Positions 8,624-17,552 of a stretch of DNA of 64,000 bases are shown piece after piece (the stretch's first letter is position 1; every line of letters starts with the position of its first letter). The notes below the pieces were generated by a model. The model was not told the DNA's origin. It searched no databases and was given only the letters and a program-made list of their open reading frames with translations. The DNA is from Hyphomicrobiales bacterium (GTDB taxonomy: Bacteria; Pseudomonadota; Alphaproteobacteria; Rhizobiales; Aestuariivirgaceae), in contig JADJVV010000001.1 in the NCBI GenBank assembly GCA_016710435.1, positions 1,944,501 through 2,008,500 of the forward strand, written 5' to 3'. The position numbers and the translations under genes are program-made.

Positions 8624-9637
8624 ATGAGCATGGGCCGGGTACAACAGGGAACGCGCGCAATTGCGGCCATCTTGGGCATTTTCGGCCTGATTCAGCAAGC
8701 CCACGGCGCTGAGGTGAAGGTCAGGGTGCAGCTCCTGCCGGACTACAAATCGGTCTTCGCCCGGGTGGAAAGCCGCGACGTGGTTCCAGCCCGCGCCCGT
8801 ATCGGCGGCAGCATCGTGTCACTCGCGGTGGAGGAAGGCAGCGCCGTCAAGGCCGGCGACGTCATCGCCATCGTGGTGGATGACAAGCTGGCGCTGCAAC
8901 TCCAGGCCCTTGATGCCCGCATCGCAGCCCTCGGTTCCGAGCTTGCCAATGCCGGCACGGAACTCGCGCGTGGCAAGAAATTGCTGGGCCAGGGCGTCGT
9001 CCCCAAGAGCCGCGTGGACTCATTGCAGACCCAGTCCGACGTCCTCACCCGTCAGGTTGAAGCGGCGACGGCAGAACGTTCCGTCCTCGTGCAGCAGGGA
9101 AGCGAAGGCCAGGTCATCGCGCCCGCACCCGGCCGTGTGCTCTCCGTCCCCGTCACAAAGGGCTCCGTGATCATGCCGGGTGAAACGGTGGCCCGCATTG
9201 CCGGTGGCGGTTATTTCCTGCGCCTCTCGCTGCCCGAACGCCACGCCGCCCGCATCCAGCAGGGCGACACGGTGCGCGTCGGCGCACGCGGCATCGGAGC
9301 CGACACGGCGGAGAAGGCCCGCGCAGGCAAACTGGTCAAGGTTTACCCCGAACTGGAAGGCGGCCGCGTCATCGCCGATGTCGAGGTCGATGGCCTCGGC
9401 GATTATTTTGTCGGTGAGCGGACTCTGGTCTGGATTCCAGTGGAAACCCGCAACGTCGTCAGCGTTCCGGCAGCGGCGGTGAGCAACCGCCACGGCGTTG
9501 ATTATGTCACGCTGAAGGGCAGCGAAGGCCCGCTTGATGTACCCGTCATCACCGGCGCCAGCCTGCCGGCCGCCGACGGCGAACAGGTCGAAATCCTCTC
9601 CGGCCTCGCTGCCGGTGACACGGTGATCACGCCATGA
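8624..9637 (+). CDS. RND efflux periplasmic adaptor subunit (HlyD/MFP family)
   Basis: This 337-residue protein has an N-terminal signal or anchor (residues 10-28, cut after AHGA), a split lipoyl domain (RIGGSIVSLAVEEGSAVKAGD; VIAPAPGRVLSVPVTKGSVI) around a short alpha-hairpin (about 90-150), and beta-barrel domains. It would bridge the inner-membrane pump and an outer-membrane channel. ATG 8624 is preferred because AAGGG lies 8 bases before it and upstream codons overlap the operator and bigR. It overlaps the pump gene by ATGA. No outer-membrane TolC gene is present in the operon. Confidence 0.88.
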   Translation: MSMGRVQQGTRAIAAILGIFGLIQQAHGAEVKVRVQLLPDYKSVFARVESRDVVPARARIGGSIVSLAVEEGSAVKAGDVIAIVVDDKLALQLQALDARIAALGSELANAGTELARGKKLLGQGVVPKSRVDSLQTQSDVLTRQVEAATAERSVLVQQGSEGQVIAPAPGRVLSVPVTKGSVIMPGETVARIAGGGYFLRLSLPERHAARIQQGDTVRVGARGIGADTAEKARAGKLVKVYPELEGGRVIADVEVDGLGDYFVGERTLVWIPVETRNVVSVPAAAVSNRHGVDYVTLKGSEGPLDVPVITGASLPAADGEQVEILSGLAAGDTVITP

Positions 9638-12600
9638 AACTCGGCCTCGCCGGTGGCCTGACGCGCGCCTTCATCGCCTCGCCGCTCACGCCACTCTTCC
9701 TTCTCGCCGCCTTCATGGTGGGCCTTGTGGCGCTCATCACCTTGCCGCGCGAAGAAGAACCGCAGATTTCCGTGCCCATGGTGGACATTCACGTGCGGGC
9801 CGATGGCCTGCGCGCCGAAGATGCCGTGAAACTTGTCACCGAGCCCCTGGAAACCATCGTCAAGAGCATCGACGGCGTCGAACACGTCTACTCGCAGACG
9901 CGCGACGATGGGGCCATGGTGACAGCCCGTTTCCTCGTGGGCACAAGCCCGGACGCTGCCATCCTCCGCGTGCACGAAAAGCTGCGCGCCAACATGAACC
10001 GCATTCCCGTGGGCATCCCGGAACCGCTGATCGTCGGGCGCGGCATCGATGACGTGGCGATCGTGGTGCTCACACTTTCGCCCAAGCCGGAAGCCGCCGC
10101 CCACTGGACGGCCAACGCCGTCAGCCGTGTCGCCCGCGAATTGCAGGTGGAGCTCGCCAAACTGGATGACATCGGTCTCACCTATATCGTCGGCGAACAG
10201 ACGGAAGAAATCCGCGTCGAGCCTGATCCCGAGAAACTGTCCGTCTTCGGCATCACGCTGCAGCAGTTGGCCGGAAAGGTGGCAGGTGCCAACCGGTCCT
10301 TCGAGGCAGGCCAGGTGCGCGAACAGGGCCAGCAGATCTCCATCATGGCGGGACAGACGCTGCAATCGCCATCCGACATCGGCAACATCCTGCTCACCGC
10401 CCGTGATGGACGTCCGGTCTATGTCCGCGATGTCGCACGCATTTTCTTGGCCGGAGACAGCGCCGAGACCCGTGTCACCTCGCTCCGCAAATCCGCCGCG
10501 GGGCCGGTATCGGTGCCGTCGGTGTCGCTCGCCATCGCCAAGCGGCCGGGCACCAACGCCGTCGTCATTTCCGAGCGCGTGACCGAACGCCTTGAAGCGT
10601 TGAAGGGCACGCTCGTTCCCGAAGACCTGCAGGTCGAAGTCACGCGCAACTATGGCGAAACCGCCAACGAAAAGGCCAATGAACTCCTCTTCCACCTTGG
10701 CCTCGCCACCATCTCCATCGTCATCCTCGTGGCGCTGTCCATCGGCTGGCGCGAGGCACTGGTGGTGGCCATCGTCATTCCGACGACGATCCTGCTCACG
10801 CTCTTTGCGGCGCGCATCATGGGCTACACGCTGAACCGCGTCAGCCTCTTCGCCCTCATCTTCTCCATCGGCATCCTTGTCGATGATGCCATCGTCGTCA
10901 TCGAGAACATCGCACGCCACTGGGCCATGCGCGATGGCCGTGACCGCGTCAAGGCGGCCATCGATGCCGTCGCGGAAGTCGGCAATCCCACCATCGTGGC
11001 AACGCTCACCGTCGTTGCCGCCTTGCTGCCCATGCTCTTCGTCTCTGGCCTCATGGGTCCCTACATGAGCCCCATCCCCGCCAATGCGTCGGCGGCCATG
11101 ATCTTCTCCTTCTTCGTCGCCGTCATCGTCACGCCCTGGCTGATGATGAAGCTCGGCAGCGGCCATGCCCATGCGGATACACACGCGGTCGGCACGCCGG
11201 GTGGTGTCTTCGGCCGCGTCTATCTCTTCTTCGCCCGCCCGGTGCTCAAGTCAAAGGCGCGGAGCTGGCTGTTCCTCATCGCCACGGGTATCGTCACGCT
11301 CGCCTCCCTGGCGCTGTTCTACAGCAAGGACGTGACGGTGAAGCTCCTGCCCTTCGACAACAAGTCGGAGCTTCAGGTCGTGGTGGACCTGCCGGAAGGA
11401 ACATCCGTCGAAACAACGAGCCGCTATCTCACCGAGATCGCCGCGAAGGCCCTGGCCCTGCCGGAAGTGATTTCAATCCAGTCCTATGCCGGTACCGCGG
11501 CACCCTTCAACTTCAACGGCCTCGTGCGGCACTATTACATCCGCTCCAATCCGGAGATGGGCGACGTGCAGCTCACCCTCACCGGCAAATCGGACCGCGA
11601 ACGGTCCAGCCATCAGATCGCGCTGGACCTTCGCCAGCAGCTCAAATCCATCGCCCTGCCGGACGGCGCGTCCGTGAAGGTGGTGGAGCCGCCACCAGGT
11701 CCTCCCGTGCTCGCCACGCTGCTGGCGGAAGTGTATGGCCCGGATGCCGAAACGCGCCGCGCCACCGCCACCAAGGTCCGCGAAGCCTTCGCCAGGGTGC
11801 CTTTCGTCGTCGACATCGACGACAGTTTCGGTACGCGCAAGCCGCGGCTGCGCGCCGCCATCGACCAGGACAATCTCGAATATCAGAAGGTGGAAGAGGC
11901 GGATGTCTATTCCACGCTGCAATATCTGTATGCCCAGACGACCGTCGGCTATTCGCACCGGGGCGGGGGACGCCAACCCATTCCCATCCGGCTCGGGCTC
12001 TCCAAGGAATCCAGAGTGTTGGATGAGCGTGTGCTCTCCACACCCGTGCCCGCCAACGCCCTGCCCGGCGACCGTGGGGTCGTGGAACTGGGTGACGTGG
12101 TCCGCGTGAAGCAGGAGCTCTCCTCCTTCCCCATCTTCCGCCACAACGGCAAGGCAACCGAAATGGTGCAGGCCGAACTCGCCGGGGCCTTCGAAGCGCC
12201 GGTCTATGGCATGCTTGAAGTGGGCCGCGCGCTCGACCAGGTGGACTGGACCGGCCTCGTCAAGCCGGAGGTGATCCTCCACGGCCAGCCGCAGGACGAC
12301 AGCAAGCCCGCGTTGCTGTGGGATGGCGAGTGGGAAGTGACGTGGGTCACCTTCCGCGACATGGGAGCGGCCTTCATGGTGGCGCTCCTCGGCATCTACA
12401 TTCTTGTCGTGGCGCAATTCGGCTCCTTCAAGCTGCCTCTGGTGATCCTCACGCCCATTCCCCTCACCCTGATCGGCATCATGTTCGGCCACTGGCTCTT
12501 CGGTGCCGCCTTCACGGCGACGTCCATGATCGGCTTCATTGCGCTCGCCGGCATCATCGTGCGCAACTCGATCCTGCTGGTGGATTTCGTCCGCCACACG

Positions 12601-12888
12601 AAAACAGAGGGCCGCGATTTGCGCGAGGTTCTGCTGGAAGCCGGCGCCATCCGATTCAAGCCCATCCTGCTCACCGCCATTGCCGCCATGATCGGCGCCG
12701 TCGTCATCCTGGCGGATCCCATTTTCCAGGGCCTCGCGATCTCGCTGCTCTTCGGCCTTGCCTCATCGACAGCGCTCACCGTGATCGTCATTCCGGCGAT
12801 CTACATGGCGCTTCGTTACAAGGCACCTCCGCAGGATGCGGATGCGCCTCCATCACACGAATTCGTTCCAACCGACGTGCCACCATAA
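9634..12888 (+). CDS. RND-family efflux pump, inner-membrane transporter
   Basis: This 1084-residue protein has full AcrB/MexF-like architecture: TM1, a large periplasmic loop, TM2-6, second loop and TM8-12. The TM4 relay reads GILVDDAIVVIENIARHW, with the paired aspartates of proton-driven HAE pumps rather than the metal-type HME motif. The final segment GFIALAGIIVRNSILLVDF is the conserved TM11 block. It should drive proton-coupled export from the periplasm or inner leaflet. Location between its adaptor and sulfide:quinone oxidoreductase, behind a BigR operator, suggests export of a sulfide-related compound; this is inference and the substrate is unknown. Confidence 0.9.
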   Translation: MKLGLAGGLTRAFIASPLTPLFLLAAFMVGLVALITLPREEEPQISVPMVDIHVRADGLRAEDAVKLVTEPLETIVKSIDGVEHVYSQTRDDGAMVTARFLVGTSPDAAILRVHEKLRANMNRIPVGIPEPLIVGRGIDDVAIVVLTLSPKPEAAAHWTANAVSRVARELQVELAKLDDIGLTYIVGEQTEEIRVEPDPEKLSVFGITLQQLAGKVAGANRSFEAGQVREQGQQISIMAGQTLQSPSDIGNILLTARDGRPVYVRDVARIFLAGDSAETRVTSLRKSAAGPVSVPSVSLAIAKRPGTNAVVISERVTERLEALKGTLVPEDLQVEVTRNYGETANEKANELLFHLGLATISIVILVALSIGWREALVVAIVIPTTILLTLFAARIMGYTLNRVSLFALIFSIGILVDDAIVVIENIARHWAMRDGRDRVKAAIDAVAEVGNPTIVATLTVVAALLPMLFVSGLMGPYMSPIPANASAAMIFSFFVAVIVTPWLMMKLGSGHAHADTHAVGTPGGVFGRVYLFFARPVLKSKARSWLFLIATGIVTLASLALFYSKDVTVKLLPFDNKSELQVVVDLPEGTSVETTSRYLTEIAAKALALPEVISIQSYAGTAAPFNFNGLVRHYYIRSNPEMGDVQLTLTGKSDRERSSHQIALDLRQQLKSIALPDGASVKVVEPPPGPPVLATLLAEVYGPDAETRRATATKVREAFARVPFVVDIDDSFGTRKPRLRAAIDQDNLEYQKVEEADVYSTLQYLYAQTTVGYSHRGGGRQPIPIRLGLSKESRVLDERVLSTPVPANALPGDRGVVELGDVVRVKQELSSFPIFRHNGKATEMVQAELAGAFEAPVYGMLEVGRALDQVDWTGLVKPEVILHGQPQDDSKPALLWDGEWEVTWVTFRDMGAAFMVALLGIYILVVAQFGSFKLPLVILTPIPLTLIGIMFGHWLFGAAFTATSMIGFIALAGIIVRNSILLVDFVRHTKTEGRDLREVLLEAGAIRFKPILLTAIAAMIGAVVILADPIFQGLAISLLFGLASSTALTVIVIPAIYMALRYKAPPQDADAPPSHEFVPTDVPP

Positions 12889-12899
12889 GGGAGGAAATC

Positions 12900-14189
12900 A
12901 TGGCGCATATCGTTGTACTGGGAGCCGGCTTGGGCGGCACCATCATGGCCTATGAAATGAAGGATCAGCTGCGGCCCGAAGACACGCTCACCGTCGTCAC
13001 CAAGGAAGCCAAGTATCACTTCGTCCCATCCAATCCCTGGGTGGCCGTCAACTGGCGCAAGCGCGAGGACGTGGAAGTCGATCTGGCGCCCGTCTTTGCC
13101 CGCAAGGGCATCGCCTTCCGCCCGTCACCGGCCACGAAGGTCGATCCCGCCAGCAATACAATTGAATTGGCGGACGGTTCATCCGTCACCTACGACTATC
13201 TCGTCATCGCAACAGGCCCTGAACTCGCCTTTGACGAGATCGAGGGACTTGGCCCCCACGGCGGGCACACCCAATCTGTCTGCCACGTCGATCACGCCCA
13301 GAAGGCGGGCGAGGCCTTCGAGGCATTCTGCAAGAACCCGGCCCCCATCATTGTCGGCGCCGTGCAGGGCGCGTCATGCTTCGGACCCGCTTACGAGTTC
13401 CTCTTCATTCTCGAAACGGAACTCCGCCGCCGCAAGATCCGTGACCGCGTGCCAATGACCTTTGTCACCGCCGAACCCTACATCGGCCACCTCGGCCTTG
13501 ATGGCGTGGGCGATACCAAGGGCCTTCTGGAAAGCGAAATGCGCGGACACCACATCAAGTGGATGACGTCGAGCCGCGTCAAGAAAGTCGAAGCCGGCAA
13601 GATGACGGTGGAAGAAGTCGCCGACGACGGCACGGTGAAGGCAACGAAGGAACTGCCTTTCGGCTTCTCCATGATGCTCCCGGCCTTCCGTGGCATCGCG
13701 CCCTTGCGCGGAATCGAAGGTCTCTCCAACCCGCGCGGCTTCACCATCATCGACAAGCACCAGCGCAACCCGAAATACCCGAATGTCTTCGCCGTCGGTG
13801 TCTGCGTCGCCATCCCGCCCATGGGACCGACGCCGGTGCCCTGCGGCGTGCCCAAGACGGGTTTCATGATCGAGTCCATGGTCACGGCCACGGCGCAGAA
13901 CATCGGCCTGCTCTTGCGCGGCGAAGAGCCCAAGCATCAGGCCACATGGAATGCCGTCTGCCTCGCGGACTTTGGCGATTCCGGCGTGGCCTTTGTGGCC
14001 CAGCCGCAGATCCCGCCCCGCAACGTCAACTGGTCGTCGTCGGGCAAGTGGGTCCACGGCGCCAAGATCGGCTTCGAAAAATACTTCCTTCACAAGATGC
14101 GCCGCGGCACCAGCGAGACCTTCTACGAAAAACTCGCGCTCGATGTCCTCGGCATCGGCAAGCTGAAGCAGACCACGACAACGGATTGA
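12900..14189 (+). CDS. sqr: Sulfide:quinone oxidoreductase
   Basis: This 429-residue flavoprotein has an N-terminal FAD dinucleotide fold (VLGAGLGGTIMAYEM), a second Rossmann region, and three cysteines at the positions typical of SQR: C128 (SVCHVDHA), C160 (GASCFGPAYEF) and C315 (TPVPCGVPKTGF). The last two form the active-site sulfur bridge. A C-terminal amphipathic region (about 385-420) fits monotopic membrane attachment. It oxidises sulfide to polysulfide or persulfide and passes electrons to quinone. AAGGGAGG directly follows the RND stop and precedes the ATG. The SQR subtype cannot be fixed by eye. Confidence 0.92.
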   Translation: MAHIVVLGAGLGGTIMAYEMKDQLRPEDTLTVVTKEAKYHFVPSNPWVAVNWRKREDVEVDLAPVFARKGIAFRPSPATKVDPASNTIELADGSSVTYDYLVIATGPELAFDEIEGLGPHGGHTQSVCHVDHAQKAGEAFEAFCKNPAPIIVGAVQGASCFGPAYEFLFILETELRRRKIRDRVPMTFVTAEPYIGHLGLDGVGDTKGLLESEMRGHHIKWMTSSRVKKVEAGKMTVEEVADDGTVKATKELPFGFSMMLPAFRGIAPLRGIEGLSNPRGFTIIDKHQRNPKYPNVFAVGVCVAIPPMGPTPVPCGVPKTGFMIESMVTATAQNIGLLLRGEEPKHQATWNAVCLADFGDSGVAFVAQPQIPPRNVNWSSSGKWVHGAKIGFEKYFLHKMRRGTSETFYEKLALDVLGIGKLKQTTTTD

Positions 14190-14210
14190 CGCGCGTCGCC
14201 TTATAAAAGA

Positions 14211-14238
14211 GAAAGGGCGCAGAAACCTGCGCCCTTTC
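14211..14238. terminator. Bidirectional terminator between sqr and xsc
   Basis: GAAAGGGCGCAG (14211-14222) and CTGCGCCCTTTC (14227-14238) form a perfect 12-bp stem with an AAAC loop, between two convergent genes. It serves both strands. Confidence 0.85.
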
Positions 14239-14260
14239 CCACGTCACACGATCGGCTGCA

Positions 14261-16039
14261 TCACGCCACCTTGGGCTTCCGCATGTCCTTGGCATCGATA
14301 CCTGCCACCACCACGGGCTTCTTCATGGCGTCGCGGCGGAAGGGGTCGCCCAGTTCCTGATTGATCATCGCTTCGATGAGCGTGGTCTTGCCATGCTTCA
14401 TCTGGTCGTCGATGGCCTTCGACAGCGCATCGCGCAACTGGTCCATGGTGCGCGCCTGCACGCCCTGCAATCCGCAGGCCTTGGCAATGCCGGCGTAGGA
14501 CACTTCCGGGTCAAGTTCGGTTCCGATGAAATTGTCGTCATACCACAGCGTCGAATTGCGCTTCTCTGCGCCCCACTGATAGTTGCGGAAAACCACCATG
14601 GTGACCGCCGGCCACTCCTTGCGGCCGATGGCGGTGAGTTCCGTGACGGCAATTCCGAAGGCACCATCGCCGGAGAAGCCCACCACGGGCACATCGGGGC
14701 AGCCGATCTTGGCGCCCACGATGGAGGGCAGGCCGTAGCCACACGGGCCGAACAGGCCCGGCGCCAGGTATTTGCGACCCGCTTCAAACGACGGATAGGC
14801 GTTGCCGATGGCGCAGTTGTTGCCGATGTCGGAGGAAATGATGGCGTCGCGCGGCAGTGCGGACTGGATGGCGCGCCACGCCATGCGCGGGCTCATCCAG
14901 TCGGGCTTCGCCTTGCGGGCGCGCTCGTTCCATGTCGTGCCCGGATCATCGTTCTCGTGATCCATCGACGAAAGTTCCTGCGCCCAACGCGACTTCGTGG
15001 TGGAGATGAGGTTCTTGCGCTCGCTGCGGCCCTGATCGCCCGCCTTGGGCGAGAGGCGGGCCAGCAGGCCTTCCGCCACCTTCTTCGCATCTCCCACGAT
15101 GCCCACGCTCACCTTCTTGGTGAGGCCGATGCGGTTGGGGTTGATGTCGACCTGGATGATCTTGGCATCCTTAGGCCAGTATTCGAGGCCATATCCAGGT
15201 AGCGTCGAGAAGGGGTTGAGGCGCGTGCCGAGGCACAGCACCACGTCGGCCTGCTTGATCAGTTCCATGGCCGCCTTGGAGCCGTTGTAGCCCAGCGGAC
15301 CCGCAAACAGCGGATGCGATCCGGGGAAGGCGTCATTGTGCTGGTAACCCACGCACACCGGCGCATCCAGCCGCTCGGCCAGCGCCTTCGATGCCGGAAT
15401 GGCCCCGCCGATCACCACGCCCGCACCATTCAGGATCACCGGGAACTTGGCCTCGGAGAGCAGCTTCGCCGCCGCATCAAGCGTGTCATCGCCGCCCGAC
15501 GGCCGCTCGAAGTCCACGATCACCGGCAGTTCGATATCGACCACATGGGTGAAGAGGTCGCGCGGCATGTTGATCTGCGCCGGCGCCGACATGCGCTTGG
15601 CGTTCTGGATCACGCGGTTCAGCACTTCCGCCACGCGGTGCTGGTCGCGCACCTCTTCCTGGTAGCACACCATGTCCTTGAACAGCGCCATCTGCTCTAC
15701 TTCCTGGAAGCCGCCCTGGCCGATGGTGCGGTTCGCCGCCTGCGGCGTCACCAGCAGCAGTGGCGTGTGGTTCCAGTAGGCGGTCTTCACCGCGGTCACG
15801 AAATTGGTGATGCCCGGGCCGTTCTGCGCGATCATCATGGACATGCGGCCGGAGGCGCGCGTGAACCCGTCCGCCATCATGCCGCCGGAGCCTTCATGCG
15901 CGCAGTCCCAGAACGCAATGCCCGCCTTGGGGAAGAGATCGGAAATCGGCATGAAGGCCGATCCGATGATGCCGAAGGCATTGTCGATGCCGTGCATCTG
16001 CAGCACTTTGATGAAGGCTTCTTCGGTCGTCATTTTCAT
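14261..16039 (-). CDS. xsc: Sulfoacetaldehyde acetyltransferase
   Basis: This thiamine-diphosphate enzyme of 592 residues (usual Xsc length) has an N-terminal PYR domain (catalytic Glu region in FWDCAHEGSGGMMADGF), a central domain and a C-terminal PP domain with the GDGAFG ... N ThDP-Mg motif. It converts sulfoacetaldehyde plus phosphate to acetyl phosphate and sulfite during taurine or sulfonate degradation. The ATG at 16039 has GGAG 10 bases upstream; a second in-frame ATG is two codons on. Tpa, Pta and transporter genes are not adjacent, so taurine genes must be elsewhere. A perfect palindrome lies upstream. The released sulfite and the neighbouring SQR locus share a sulfur theme. Confidence 0.92.
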   Translation of the reverse strand: MKMTTEEAFIKVLQMHGIDNAFGIIGSAFMPISDLFPKAGIAFWDCAHEGSGGMMADGFTRASGRMSMMIAQNGPGITNFVTAVKTAYWNHTPLLLVTPQAANRTIGQGGFQEVEQMALFKDMVCYQEEVRDQHRVAEVLNRVIQNAKRMSAPAQINMPRDLFTHVVDIELPVIVDFERPSGGDDTLDAAAKLLSEAKFPVILNGAGVVIGGAIPASKALAERLDAPVCVGYQHNDAFPGSHPLFAGPLGYNGSKAAMELIKQADVVLCLGTRLNPFSTLPGYGLEYWPKDAKIIQVDINPNRIGLTKKVSVGIVGDAKKVAEGLLARLSPKAGDQGRSERKNLISTTKSRWAQELSSMDHENDDPGTTWNERARKAKPDWMSPRMAWRAIQSALPRDAIISSDIGNNCAIGNAYPSFEAGRKYLAPGLFGPCGYGLPSIVGAKIGCPDVPVVGFSGDGAFGIAVTELTAIGRKEWPAVTMVVFRNYQWGAEKRNSTLWYDDNFIGTELDPEVSYAGIAKACGLQGVQARTMDQLRDALSKAIDDQMKHGKTTLIEAMINQELGDPFRRDAMKKPVVVAGIDAKDMRKPKVA

Positions 16040-16084
16040 GGGCGCGTGTCTCCAAATGGGGTCAGCGCATCTTTAGCCGCCCAA

Positions 16085-16105
16085 CTGGACCTATGCTAGG
16101 TCCAG
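16085..16105 (-). promoter_or_regulatory. Perfect palindromic operator upstream of xsc (TauR-like)
   Basis: CTGGACCTA and TAGGTCCAG are a perfect 9+9 inverted repeat with a 3-base spacer, 46-66 bases before the xsc start. The half-site CTGGACCTA resembles the CTGGAC-containing boxes reported for the MocR-type taurine regulator TauR (from memory). The regulator gene itself is not in this window. Confidence 0.65.
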
Positions 16106-16183
16106 AACGCCCGCACTGTTTGGGCGGACCCCAGCAGCAAACATTGCGAAATCATGCCAGCACATGTTAGCAGAGACCCCACA

Positions 16184-16260
16184 GCGCCCGTAGCTCAGCA
16201 GGATAGAGCACAGGTTTCCTAAACCTGGGGTCACAGGTTCGAATCCTGTCGGGCGCGCCA
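16184..16260 (+). tRNA. tRNA-Arg (anticodon CCU)
   Basis: This 77-base cloverleaf has acceptor GCGCCCG (16184-16190) paired with CGGGCGC (16250-16256), D-stem GCTC/GAGC, anticodon stem CAGGT/ACCTG around loop TTCCTAA (anticodon CCT), T-arm ACAGG-TTCGAAT-CCTGT, discriminator G and encoded CCA. It reads AGG codons. Reverse-strand translations of it give the familiar false peptide PTGFEPVTPGLGN, which is not a gene. Confidence 0.97.
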
Positions 16261-16386
16261 ATCCGCCAATCGAGATTCGAACTGTCTGGCGCGTGCAGTT
16301 TCTGGTAGGAGATGATCCAACGCTCCACACGGACGCTGGATCAGGTTGGTCTTGCGCGGGCCGATGAACTGACACCAGGAGGCAGC

Positions 16387-17199
16387 ATGCAGGAAACCGA
16401 CAAGGTGTTCGCGGGCTCGGTGCCAGAAAACTACGACCGCTATATGGTGCCGTTGATATTCGCCCAGTACGCTGCAGATATTGCCCGGCGGGCAGCGTCC
16501 CTCTCGCCCGGCGCTGTTCTGGAAATCGCCGCAGGCACCGGGGCCGTCACCCGCGCATTGGCGCCGGGACTGTCCTCGGATGCACGCTATGTCGTAACCG
16601 ACCTCAACCAGCCCATGCTGGACTTTGCCACGTTGCGGCAAGGTGTTGACAGTCGGATCACCTGGCGCCAGGCGGATGCTCTGGCCTTGCCGTTTGAAGA
16701 CGCGTCCTTCGATCTTGTTTGCTGTCAGTTTGGCGCGATGTTCTTTCCCGACCGCGTGTCTGCATACCGCGAGGCCAAACGGGTCCTCAAACCCGGAGGA
16801 CATTTCTTGTTCAACGTATGGGATCGCATCGAAGAGAACGTGTTTGCGGATGATGTGACGAATGCCCTCGCCGGGATGTTTCCCGGCGATCCGCCTCGCT
16901 TCATGGCCCGCACCCCGCATGGCTACCACGACAAGGCGCGGATTCGTGACGACGTGGAGGCGGCAGGCTTCTCCGCCGTGGAGATCGAGACCAGAGCGGA
17001 ACAAAGCCGCGCATCTTCGGCGTATATTCCGGCTGTGGCCTACTGCCAAGGCACTCTTCTTCGGAACGAAATCGAGGCCAGGGACCCGGGAAAACTGGCG
17101 GCGGCAACTGACTATGTTGCATCGGTGATCGCCAACCGTCACGGCAGTGGCGAGGTTGCCGCCAAGATTCAGGCACACGTGATCATGGCCGCCATCTGA
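16387..17199 (+). CDS. Class I SAM-dependent methyltransferase
   Basis: This 270-residue protein has motif I VLEIAAGTGAVTRAL (about 42-56), the acidic motif II in VVTDLNQPMLD, motif III-like SFDLVCCQFGAMFFPD, and post-motif RVLKPGGHFLFNVWD. This is the UbiE/COQ5-like fold of small-molecule methyltransferases. The ATG at 16387 has GGAGG at 16378-16382; a longer reading back to 16312 would start close to the tRNA and lacks a ribosome site. It is separated from both neighbours, with no operon partner to show the substrate. Confidence 0.82.
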   Translation: MQETDKVFAGSVPENYDRYMVPLIFAQYAADIARRAASLSPGAVLEIAAGTGAVTRALAPGLSSDARYVVTDLNQPMLDFATLRQGVDSRITWRQADALALPFEDASFDLVCCQFGAMFFPDRVSAYREAKRVLKPGGHFLFNVWDRIEENVFADDVTNALAGMFPGDPPRFMARTPHGYHDKARIRDDVEAAGFSAVEIETRAEQSRASSAYIPAVAYCQGTLLRNEIEARDPGKLAAATDYVASVIANRHGSGEVAAKIQAHVIMAAI

Positions 17200-17552
17200 T
17201 TGAACGAACTTGTGGCGCAAGCCGCATGAGGCAAGTCCAATTTCACGGCAGGCCAGGTTGATGCGGCATTCAGGTATGGCCCCGGCCATTCCCCCGCAGC
17301 CGCCGCAGAGCGCATCATGAATGAAATGGTCTCGCCGGTAGGCGCGCCGGACGATCGCGCGCGCATGTGCGGACTTGCAGCCATCAAGGACCTGGGACGG
17401 TGCCAGACCATCCATCAGATCGGCTGGGAGCATGACATGGGCGCCACTTCGCAGGCGCAATAATTTAACCCGTCATTCACTTGTTATGCGCATCCTGCAT
17501 GCCTAAATCGGCCTTCAGCGGATGGATTCGCTTGGCCGCCCAGTGATTTGAA
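17200..17552. other. 353-base intergenic region with a possible gene remnant
   Basis: No confident gene is visible. On the plus strand one frame stays open from about 17229 to a TAA at 17461-17463, with an internal ATG at 17317 giving 48 residues (MNEMVSPVGAPDDRARM...). It has no ribosome site and I do not recognise it. It may be a decayed gene or chance. The last 90 bases before the CoA-transferase are AT-richer and probably hold its promoter. Confidence 0.4.

Noticed and set aside
9502..11184. 560-codon minus-strand frame inside the RND gene
   Set aside because: It is antisense of a full-length RND transporter and low-complexity.
12318..12899. Long N-terminal extension of the sqr reading frame
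   Set aside because: It overlaps the RND gene out of frame; the real start at 12900 has a strong ribosome site and begins with the FAD motif.
16091..16375. Minus-strand frame covering the tRNA with the peptide PTGFEPVTPGLGN
   Set aside because: It is the usual false translation of the reverse complement of a tRNA gene.
16231..17460. 409-codon minus-strand frame opposite the methyltransferase
   Set aside because: It is antisense to a protein with clear methyltransferase motifs and ends in tRNA sequence (RARQDSNL).
16184..17552. Genomic island at tRNA-Arg
   Set aside because: No integrase and no repeat of the tRNA 3' end was seen, and composition is unchanged.
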